Positions 41,431 through 48,796 of a stretch of 48,796 nucleotides of DNA are shown one piece after another. The position numbers and the translations under genes are program-made. The DNA comes from Candidatus Bathyarchaeota archaeon (GTDB lineage: Archaea > Thermoproteota > Bathyarchaeia > Bathyarchaeales > Bathycorpusculaceae). The stretch spans positions 1-48,796 of the forward strand of contig JACAEI010000005.1 of NCBI GenBank assembly GCA_013388905.1. Reading direction: 5' to 3'. The notes beneath the pieces were generated by a model that searched no databases, was not told where the DNA came from, and was given only the letters and a program-made list of their open reading frames with translations. Positions within the stretch are counted from its first letter, which is position 1. Every line of letters starts with the position of its first letter.

Positions 41431-44400
41431 TTGTTCTTTCCTCCCATTTCAAACGTCGACATATAAAGTTCCACGAGCCCTGTGCCAATTGGTATGGATT
41501 GCCCAACTATTACGTTTTCGGTCACACCGTCTAATGGGTCGCTTTCACCTTTGACAGCTGCATCCACTATATTTGGAACAGTTATTTCAAATGCTGCTCT
41601 GGCTAAAACACTTGACTTCTTGCCGCTGATACCATGTCTTCCTATCTGTTGCACTTCACCTGTAGAAGTCATCATGTCAGAAACAAGCATAACATGGCGA
41701 ATGTCCACATCCAAGCCTTGGTCCTCTAGGACACCTTTTGACTCGAGCATCAATGCGGTTCTGGCAGCTTCTATACCCAAGGTTTTTGCTATTTCATGAA
41801 CATTATTTGTTGTTGTTCTTGAAGTGTCCACTCCATAGACTTCTAAAACTTTAGGCAGATTTGAACCGTCTGTTCTTATGACCCATTCTCCACGTTCTTC
41901 AGTAACCAGTACACGTTTTATGCCAGAGACTCCTCTAATGTGAAGGGACGTAACTTTGTCAAGCAGTTTCCTAAGTTGTTCAACTTTTTTGGGCTTTATG
42001 TGAATCGTGTTGCCCCTAGTTTTTATTGTGCAGTTTTGCGTCTCCAGCTTCTCCTTCAATTCTTGTGTGGTTACTGCTCTGTCTTCCATCATTGTCTTGT
42101 TAAGTTCTACAATTATTTCCTCATTAACTGGGTCTTCATAAATTCTTTCTGCTAAGTCCTCTAGCGTTGTGTAGACTATATCTCGGGCGATTTTTACTGC
42201 AGACTCTCTGCTTTTCTTATGTTCTTCAGTTAAATAAATGGTCATTATTGGCGTTGACGGGATTCTTCTGGCATCCACAATTTCTATTAGTCGTGGCAAA
42301 CCCAATGTTACGTTCTGCTCTCTGACACCAGCATAGTGAAATGTTCTAAGTGTCATTTGTGTGCCGGGCTCGCCTATGGATTGAGCTGCAACTATACCGA
42401 CTGCTTCTCCAGGCTCCATTAGCGCACGTTTGTATTGCTCAACTGTTAACTTAATCGCATTATCTACTCCTTCTGTGGTTAGTTTTGCCTTAGCAAGATT
42501 CTGCTTAAGCTCCTCTATTAGTATGGGTGTAAGCTGGTTTTCAACCTTCTTTAGTTGCTCTTTGATGTAATCGCCTGTGGCTGATTTTCCTTTCTCTCGT
42601 ACAATTTCAAGTTGGTCGATTAATCTGCTTACGTTTACTGCTTTTCCATGGTCGCTTTTGGCCGGATCTACGCCGTCTTCACCATATTTGAATTGGATTA
42701 TGTCTCCTGCAGAATTCCTAACGGTGCTGTCATATTCCAAGCGTATATGTTCCAGCGCGTTGATGAGTCTTCTTTGCATGTAACCGCTTTGTTGGGTTCT
42801 AACTGCTGTGTCTACGAGTCCTTCTCTTCCACCCATGGCATGGAAGAAGAATTCGATGGCGTCAAGTCCTTTCTGGTATGATGAATATACAAATCCTCTA
42901 GCCTTCGGGCTTGGATCGCCAACTTTGAAATATGGCAGTGCCCGCCCTTGGTATCCTCGTAGTATTCTTTTTCCACGCACCGATTGTTGTCCTATGCAGG
43001 CGCTCATCTGTCCAATGTTTAAACTTGAGCCTCTGGCTCCTGTTCGCGTCATGATTATGCCTGAATTGTCAAGGGTAAAGTTTTCATCGGCGATTTTGCC
43101 TGCATCATCTCTGGCTTTTGCTAGCTCGTTCATCACATAAATCTCGAAGGAATCTTCAAGAGTTTGGCCTGGAAGTCTGGATAATGTTCCCTTACGGTAA
43201 CTTTCTACGATTTCTTCTACTTTTTTCTGAACTCTTTCCATAGTTTTATTTATTCTACTTTCGGCGGTCGGAGACAAAACAAGCTCGTCAAAAGAATACG
43301 TGAAACCTCGCATAGTGATGAAAAGCTTCAACAATCTTGTTACCTTGTTTAAGAATTCTCTTCCCGCACGGCTTCCATAATCTTTTATTATTCTATGAAG
43401 AAGACTCTCTGACTGTTCAGCTCCAATTGAGCGTCTATCTATAACGCCGCTTACCAGTTCACCGTTCTTTACAACAACATAAGCGTCGTGCGTACAGTTC
43501 TCTTCTTCACATTTTACACATCCTTGGCAGATGTTGGATTTCAACACGTAATTCATAGTCCTAGGCAAAAATAAGCTGAAAATCTGTTTACCTGTCCAGA
43601 GAGGTTGCGGCTGTTTTATCTTTGGCTCTGGCATTGGCCCGTAGTATCCTGCTGCCATTAATAATCTATTAACTTCTTCTGCAGTCAAATAACTGCCTTT
43701 TCTGGTAAACAAGTATGCAGCTGTTATGAAGTCTCGAATAGCGCCTATTATTGGGCCTCCAAACCTTGGCGAGAGTATTTGGTCTTGAACTTGCATGAGC
43801 AGTAATGCTTCTGTTCGGGCTTCTTCACTTTGTGGTATGTGAAGGTTCATTTCGTCTCCGTCGAAGTCGGCGTTGTAGGGTGGGCATACGCATAAATGCA
43901 AGCGGAATGTCTTGTAGGGCAAGACTCGCACGTAATGTGCCATTATCGACATGCGATGAAGCGATGGCTGTCGGTTAAAAATGGCTATGTCGCCATTTTT
44001 GAGATGTCTTTCCACTAAGAATCCGGCTTCTATTGCCTCAGCGATTTTCTCTCGGTCTGTAACAAACTCCAGCCTAATTCGTTTGCCGTCAGGTCTAATA
44101 ATGTAAAGTGCACCAGGATATTTCTCTGGGCCATTTACTACGAGTTTTCGCATTTCTTCAATGTTCCATTCTGTGACCTTTTCTGGCACGGATAGGCGCA
44201 TGGCGACTTCCAGCGGAACACCAACTTCGTTGATGTCAAGGTTCGGGTCGGGAGAAATAACCGTGCGTGCTGAGAAGTCAACTCTTTTTCCGGAAAGATT
44301 ACTTCTGAATCTTCCTTCCTTTCCTTTTAGTCTTTGGGAAAGTGTTTTTAGGGCTCTTCCAGAACGATGTCTCGCAGGCGGTATCCCAGACGCTTCATTG

Positions 44401-45248
44401 TTAAAATATGTTGTCACGTGATACTGCAAAAGCTCGGATAAATCTTGAATGATGAGAGTTGGCGCGCCAGCATCCATGTTCTCCTTCAATCTTTGATTAA
44501 TGCGGATTATGTCTACCAGTTTATGGGTCAAGTCATCTTCCGAGCGAATGCCCGATTCCAAAGTAATTGATGGGCGAACATAAACAGGCGGCACTGGCAA
44601 GACTTGCAGAACCATCCATTCGGGTCTCGCAGCTTTTGGGTTAAATCCGAGAAGCTCAAGGTCCTCGTCGGGGATTCGTTCAAGTCTTTCGCGGATCATG
44701 CTTGGTGTTAACGGTTCTGAGCCGCTTTCTGGAATTTGTTCACTGAATTTTGTTGGTTTTTCAAAAACTATTTTGTACTGAATTGCTCCACAATGTGGAC
44801 ACTGTTTTATTTTTGTTTCTTGTGTAATAACCTTGTAAACTTCGTCTGGAACTAAACCCAAAAGTTGGCGTGTTTTCTCGATTTTAGCTCGTGTTCTCTT
44901 TGCGGTTTCGTCTGGAAGCATTATACGCCCACAGTTTCTGCAGGTTGCCCTTAAAAGGTCGTAGATTAGCTTTGCAAATTCGATGTGGATTATTGGAACT
45001 GCAAGTTCAATGTGGCCGAAGTGTCCTGGGCAGCGGATGGCTGTGTTACCGCATGTTTTGCATCTCTGCCTAGGCTCGAGTGTTCCAAGTCTGCCATCCA
45101 TCAATCCAGCAGTAATAGGGGCGCCATCTTCATCATATGTGTCTGGTGTTTGAATCTCTACAACCGAGAGTTTGCGTATTTCTTGTGGTGAGAATAAACT
45201 GAAATTGATTTCATCAACAACTTTATGTATTAGCTCTTCTATGCTCAT
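41427..45248 (-). CDS. rpo1: DNA-directed RNA polymerase subunit A (fused A'/A'')
   Basis: A 1273-residue largest subunit of RNA polymerase. The N-terminal clamp zinc site is CKTCGNTAIRCPGHFGH, and the catalytic magnesium loop is NADFDGDEMNLH (near residue 463). The bridge-helix/trigger-loop region includes GEAVGIVAAQSIGEPGTQMT and LRTFHYAG. In most archaea the chain is split into A' and A'' near residue 880-900; here it runs on without a stop or intein. The fused form is seen in Thaumarchaeota, Aigarchaeota, Korarchaeota and Bathyarchaeia. The gene follows rpo2 by one base and overlaps rpl30e. Confidence 0.98.
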   Translation of the reverse strand: MSIEELIHKVVDEINFSLFSPQEIRKLSVVEIQTPDTYDEDGAPITAGLMDGRLGTLEPRQRCKTCGNTAIRCPGHFGHIELAVPIIHIEFAKLIYDLLRATCRNCGRIMLPDETAKRTRAKIEKTRQLLGLVPDEVYKVITQETKIKQCPHCGAIQYKIVFEKPTKFSEQIPESGSEPLTPSMIRERLERIPDEDLELLGFNPKAARPEWMVLQVLPVPPVYVRPSITLESGIRSEDDLTHKLVDIIRINQRLKENMDAGAPTLIIQDLSELLQYHVTTYFNNEASGIPPARHRSGRALKTLSQRLKGKEGRFRSNLSGKRVDFSARTVISPDPNLDINEVGVPLEVAMRLSVPEKVTEWNIEEMRKLVVNGPEKYPGALYIIRPDGKRIRLEFVTDREKIAEAIEAGFLVERHLKNGDIAIFNRQPSLHRMSIMAHYVRVLPYKTFRLHLCVCPPYNADFDGDEMNLHIPQSEEARTEALLLMQVQDQILSPRFGGPIIGAIRDFITAAYLFTRKGSYLTAEEVNRLLMAAGYYGPMPEPKIKQPQPLWTGKQIFSLFLPRTMNYVLKSNICQGCVKCEEENCTHDAYVVVKNGELVSGVIDRRSIGAEQSESLLHRIIKDYGSRAGREFLNKVTRLLKLFITMRGFTYSFDELVLSPTAESRINKTMERVQKKVEEIVESYRKGTLSRLPGQTLEDSFEIYVMNELAKARDDAGKIADENFTLDNSGIIMTRTGARGSSLNIGQMSACIGQQSVRGKRILRGYQGRALPYFKVGDPSPKARGFVYSSYQKGLDAIEFFFHAMGGREGLVDTAVRTQQSGYMQRRLINALEHIRLEYDSTVRNSAGDIIQFKYGEDGVDPAKSDHGKAVNVSRLIDQLEIVREKGKSATGDYIKEQLKKVENQLTPILIEELKQNLAKAKLTTEGVDNAIKLTVEQYKRALMEPGEAVGIVAAQSIGEPGTQMTLRTFHYAGVREQNVTLGLPRLIEIVDARRIPSTPIMTIYLTEEHKKSRESAVKIARDIVYTTLEDLAERIYEDPVNEEIIVELNKTMMEDRAVTTQELKEKLETQNCTIKTRGNTIHIKPKKVEQLRKLLDKVTSLHIRGVSGIKRVLVTEERGEWVIRTDGSNLPKVLEVYGVDTSRTTTNNVHEIAKTLGIEAARTALMLESKGVLEDQGLDVDIRHVMLVSDMMTSTGEVQQIGRHGISGKKSSVLARAAFEITVPNIVDAAVKGESDPLDGVTENVIVGQSIPIGTGLVELYMSTFEMGGKNK

Positions 45249-45249
45249 G

Positions 45250-48200
45250 TTACGCTTTCTCCTTAAGCTTCAATTTAGGCGATATGCAAAGGCTCATCAG
45301 CTCTTGAAGAAGGAGCTTAAACGCATAGGAAATTATTACTGGTGAGATTTTGGCTTTGTCTTCACAGATTCTGCAGACATATTTTCTTTGTTTCATGTCA
45401 TAATAGGCTATGTGACCGCAGTTTTCGCAAACATAAAGTGTATACTTGTCTGATTCTTCCAGTAGCCTGTCACGTAGAAGCATCGCTGCACCATGTCCAA
45501 TTAAACAGTCACGTTCCATTTCGCCGAATCTTAGGCCTCCGCCTCTGGCTCTTCCTTCTGTGGGTTGTCTTGTTAGCATTTGTACTTGTCCTCTGGCTCT
45601 GGCGTGTATTTTGTCAGCGACCATGTGATGCAGTTTCTGGTAATATACGACGCCTACGAATACGTCTGCCACGAATTTTTCGCCTGTTACACCATTGTAA
45701 AAGACTTCGCTGCCGGTGTGGCTGAAGCCAAGTTTAATGAGGGCTTTTCTGAGGTCATCGGATTTTTCGTTTGCAAAGGGTGTCCCATTAACCGATTTGC
45801 CTCTTAGGGCTGCAACTTTTCCTGCTAATGACTCGACAAAATGTCCGATAGTCATTCTGGAGGGAATGGCGTGCGGATTAACTATAACGTCTGGAATTAT
45901 GCCATCTTCTGTAAAGGGCATGTTTTCAGGCGGAACAATTAAGCCGATTACTCCTTTTTGTCCGTGGCGAGAGGCGAACTTGTCGCCTAATTCTGGGACG
46001 CGTTGGTCGCGGACTCTAACTTTGACAAGTTTGCTTCCCTCAACGGATTCCGTTATAAAAATTGCATCAACGATCCCCGTTTCTGAAGGGCGCATATCCA
46101 CAGATGTGTCTCGCATTGATGGTCCTTTAACTTCAAATTCTTTGTATTCTTCTAAGAATCTTGGAGGGCTTATTCTGCCGATAAGAACGTCGCCGCCTGC
46201 AACTGATGATTCGAGACTTATTATGCCGTCGGGCTCAAGCAATCTGTAATATTGTTCTCCTCTGTAGCCTCGTGTTCCTGGTTCTGGTTGAACAAACTTG
46301 TCTTTCAGTCCTCCTAAGTATTGGCGGCACTCTGCTTCGTATATTCTGTAGAAGTTTGAGCGTCCTAAGCCTCTTTCTATTGAGGCTTTGTTAAACACGA
46401 GGGCGTCTTCCATGTTGTAGCCTTCAAAAGATAGTACAGCCACGACACAGTTTTGTCCAGAAGGTCGAAGCTTGTAGCCTATTGTTTCCATTAACGCTGT
46501 TTCAACCAATGGGACTTGTGGATAATGCAAGATGTGCGACCTTGAATCGACGCGTTGGTGGAAATCTGTAGCGTATATGCCCAAAGCCTGCTTTGCCATA
46601 GCCGCCTGATACGAATTGCGTGGCGACTGGTTATGTTCTGCATAAGGTATCGTTGACGCGCATATTCCAAGAATTGTATAGGTTGCGATTTCTATATGTG
46701 TATGTTCTGAAGTGATTTCTTCGAGATTTATAGCGATGCGAGCGTTTTCTTCTTCCTCCGCATCTAAATACTCGATTATTGCGTTTTTGGCGAGGTCTTC
46801 CCATGACCATTCTCCAGACGATATCTTGTCGATGTGTTCGGGTTGAAGTTTTGATACGCCATTTTGAATGATTATGAGCGGTCTTCTAACTCTGCCTTCA
46901 TCGCAGTTAATATAAACTTCATCTCTTTCCCCATGTATTTTTAAGAAATGGGCAAGGTTGACCTCGTTTGAAATTTCTCCTCTTCTTCGTTTTTCCTTAA
47001 ATTCCAGCGTTAATTCTTTTGGGTTGTTGCAGTATCCGACAATGTTTCCGTCGACGAAGATTTTAGCTCCAGACCGCTTCAAAGAATCGTTGGCTTCATA
47101 AACTGATACAACACCCATGTCGAAAAGCACTTGTTTTATTTTTTCTGGGTTTACGCCTACAGAAATACAGGCAGATAACGCCAGATTTTTGACTAGTCCG
47201 CAGTTGGAGCCTTCTGGCGTTTCGTTTGGACATAAACGTCCCCAATGAGTTGGATGCAAGTCTCGTGCTTCAAAGTTTGGTTGGCTTCTGCTTAATGGCG
47301 ATTGTAACCTGCGTAAGTGGCTTAGTGCGGATATGTGATTTGTTCTATCTAAGAGTTGGGTTACGCCGACTCTGCCTCTGCCCCAGTTTCCGGTGGCAAG
47401 TGCATGTTGCAAGCGTTCTGTTACGATTCCGGGGCGAACAGCAGCAGAGACAGTTATTATTGGACCTTTTACGCCGATGCGTTCAAGCTGGTATTTTATG
47501 TCTCTGATAAGGTTTCTGAAGGCCACTCTGAACAAGTCAGCAAGTAGCGGACCTGCAAGTCGCAATCGTTTGTTTTTGAAATGGTCTTTATCGTCGGGTT
47601 GTCTTCTTCCAAGTTTTAATTCGATAACTCTAGATGTCATTTCGCCGAGGAACAGCCCTTTATCTTTTCTATGCTGGTTTGTTCTGCCAATGTGTGGTAG
47701 AAAATTCTTATCCAGTATTGTTTCGGCTTTTTGGATGCGATATTCCTCAACCTGTCCATGGGCAACACGGTTCCCAATAAATATGATAGCATCCTTCATG
47801 GTGTCTACGCCTAAGGCTTTTTCAAAAGATGGATCCAGCTCGGTTTGTATTTCCTTTTCTACAGAAACAGCTTCGGCTATTTCTTTATCTGATTCCAAGC
47901 CTAAGGCTCGCATAACCACAACTAATGGAATTTCAGATGGTACACCTGGCATTGAAACATATATTGCGCCGTCAGCCTTCATTTTCAATTCTATTCTGGC
48001 TCTAAAACCAACAGTTGTCGAGAACATTTTTGCTTGATAAGCAGGTGTTGCGCCTTTTTCATCTATGTCAACTATTATGCGGTTGGGCGCCAAATCTTCC
48101 ATGGCTACTATTACACGTTCTGAACCGTTTACTATGAAGTAGCCGCCAGGGTCGTCTGGGTCTTCTCCGCAGGCTATTAGTTCCTCGCGTGAAAGCTGCG

Positions 48201-48615
48201 ATAAAAAGCATAGTTTTGATTTTAGCATGACGGGGATGTTTCCGATATAAACAAGTTCTGTGTCTTGTTCTCTACCGTCTATTACCGGGGTCATTTCAAG
48301 AGCTATTGGGGCGGCATAGGTTAGATTTCTTAGTCTAGCCTCCATGGGATAAATCTCGTGTTTTGTGCCGTCTACTTCAGTTGTGTATGGGCTTGTGATT
48401 CTGGTCTGAGGATCTATCACCCAGATTTGTCCTAGTTTAACTTTATATGGGTTTTCAGGAACCTCTATTGGAATCTCGCCTATTTCGTCTATTACTTCCT
48501 GTAAACCATGGTCGATGAATTCGTTGTAAGAATCCAAATGTTGGCGAACCAGACCTTTATCTTTAAAAAAAGCTTTTAACAAAAGACTTGTATCTTCTTT
48601 TGAAATTTCAGCCAT
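45250..48615 (-). CDS. rpo2: DNA-directed RNA polymerase subunit B (single chain)
   Basis: A 1121-residue second-largest subunit, not split into B' and B''. Conserved blocks include PVMLKSKLCFLSQLSREELI, GYFIVNGSERVIVAMEDLAP, LCPNETPEGSNCGLVKNLA, the active-site region LGDKFASRHGQKGVIG and GEMERDCLIGHGAAMLLRDR; the zinc ribbon near the C-terminus is CENCGHIAYYD with CRIC. The start at 48615 (MAEISKEDTS) is chosen over 48642 because the TATA box at 48641-48650 overlaps that upstream ATG and would place the transcript start only a few bases before 48615. The rpo5 (rpoH) gene often found upstream is not seen in the window. Confidence 0.97.
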   Translation of the reverse strand: MAEISKEDTSLLLKAFFKDKGLVRQHLDSYNEFIDHGLQEVIDEIGEIPIEVPENPYKVKLGQIWVIDPQTRITSPYTTEVDGTKHEIYPMEARLRNLTYAAPIALEMTPVIDGREQDTELVYIGNIPVMLKSKLCFLSQLSREELIACGEDPDDPGGYFIVNGSERVIVAMEDLAPNRIIVDIDEKGATPAYQAKMFSTTVGFRARIELKMKADGAIYVSMPGVPSEIPLVVVMRALGLESDKEIAEAVSVEKEIQTELDPSFEKALGVDTMKDAIIFIGNRVAHGQVEEYRIQKAETILDKNFLPHIGRTNQHRKDKGLFLGEMTSRVIELKLGRRQPDDKDHFKNKRLRLAGPLLADLFRVAFRNLIRDIKYQLERIGVKGPIITVSAAVRPGIVTERLQHALATGNWGRGRVGVTQLLDRTNHISALSHLRRLQSPLSRSQPNFEARDLHPTHWGRLCPNETPEGSNCGLVKNLALSACISVGVNPEKIKQVLFDMGVVSVYEANDSLKRSGAKIFVDGNIVGYCNNPKELTLEFKEKRRRGEISNEVNLAHFLKIHGERDEVYINCDEGRVRRPLIIIQNGVSKLQPEHIDKISSGEWSWEDLAKNAIIEYLDAEEEENARIAINLEEITSEHTHIEIATYTILGICASTIPYAEHNQSPRNSYQAAMAKQALGIYATDFHQRVDSRSHILHYPQVPLVETALMETIGYKLRPSGQNCVVAVLSFEGYNMEDALVFNKASIERGLGRSNFYRIYEAECRQYLGGLKDKFVQPEPGTRGYRGEQYYRLLEPDGIISLESSVAGGDVLIGRISPPRFLEEYKEFEVKGPSMRDTSVDMRPSETGIVDAIFITESVEGSKLVKVRVRDQRVPELGDKFASRHGQKGVIGLIVPPENMPFTEDGIIPDVIVNPHAIPSRMTIGHFVESLAGKVAALRGKSVNGTPFANEKSDDLRKALIKLGFSHTGSEVFYNGVTGEKFVADVFVGVVYYQKLHHMVADKIHARARGQVQMLTRQPTEGRARGGGLRFGEMERDCLIGHGAAMLLRDRLLEESDKYTLYVCENCGHIAYYDMKQRKYVCRICEDKAKISPVIISYAFKLLLQELMSLCISPKLKLKEKA

Positions 48616-48640
48616 TTTTAACCATCTCTTGTGATTTTTC

Positions 48641-48650
48641 ATTTAAATAA
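48641..48650 (-). promoter_or_regulatory. TATA box of the RNA polymerase operon
   Basis: TTATTTAAAT on the minus strand, about 26-35 bases before the ATG at 48615. It supports a nearly leaderless rpo2 message. The remaining 150 bases to the window edge hold no gene I can support. Confidence 0.55.
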
Positions 48651-48796
48651 AATGAACGGGAATTCTGAGGTGTGGTGTCTTTCAAACTTTTAATTCTCCT
48701 CTGGTTGTTGGGTCATCCAACCTTAAAAATGGTCTCCAATATTTTAAAGAGCTAAAAGCAGAACTACATATCTATCTAATAAACTTTACCATTTAA

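Noticed and set aside
45342-48037. Several 60-214 codon plus-strand frames opposite the polymerase genes
   Set aside because: They are antisense shadows of rpo2, low in sense-coding character, without promoters or ribosome sites.

Overview
The window looks like a chromosomal piece of an uncultivated archaeon of the TACK group, most likely Bathyarchaeia. I base this on a single uninterrupted RNA polymerase A subunit (A' and A'' fused), a one-piece B subunit, archaeal L30e and NusA-like KH proteins behind them, a tRNA-Leu that only folds after removal of a 27-nt D-arm intron, TATA-type promoters, and Shine-Dalgarno sites used with ATG, GTG and TTG starts. No transposase, CRISPR array or integrase is visible.

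Region 1 (1-11042) is a cell-surface module. Minus-strand genes encode secreted cohesin-like proteins (a partial one at 1-915, a 3-cohesin/2-CARDB/dockerin protein, and a 3-cohesin protein), a CARDB protein with a C-terminal membrane anchor, and a small dockerin protein. They face a plus-strand oligopeptide-type ABC operon whose solute-binding protein ends in a dockerin and whose lobes are in circularly permuted order. This suggests an archaeal cohesin-dockerin assembly that holds a transporter receptor at the surface; no glycoside hydrolase is present.

Region 2 (11043-18649) completes the transporter: permeases DppB and DppC (DppC has a roughly 250-residue extracytoplasmic insertion), a beta-helix-like surface protein, and on the other strand the two ATPases DppF and DppD. 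Region 3 (18790-25198) holds a small conserved protein, a membrane protein, a NosD-type beta-helix protein, an 1100-residue protein with nine InlB-like repeats, and a membrane-anchored protein with a possible caspase-like His/Cys dyad.

Region 4 (25159-31072) has an Lrp/AsnC regulator with a DUF5752-like partner, two unknown genes, thioredoxin with a possibly frameshifted N-terminal extension, DUF1893 and FmdE-like proteins, an ECF-S-like membrane protein, and a divergent NikR with a candidate operator lying on the promoter of that operon; then quinolinate synthase NadA. Region 5 (31218-35666) has a small ORF, the intron-containing tRNA-Leu, and an SPFH/zinc-ribbon cluster.

Region 6 (35853-39197) is the strongest candidate for a little-described system: three overlapping genes encoding a short SMC-type ATPase with Smc5/6-like Walker B context, a kleisin-like protein, and a tandem winged-helix (KITE/Nse3-like) protein. 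Region 7 (39302-48615) has an ArsR-like regulator coupled to an unknown protein, a 31-residue membrane ORF, and the nusA-rpl30e-rpo1-rpo2 cluster transcribed leftward.
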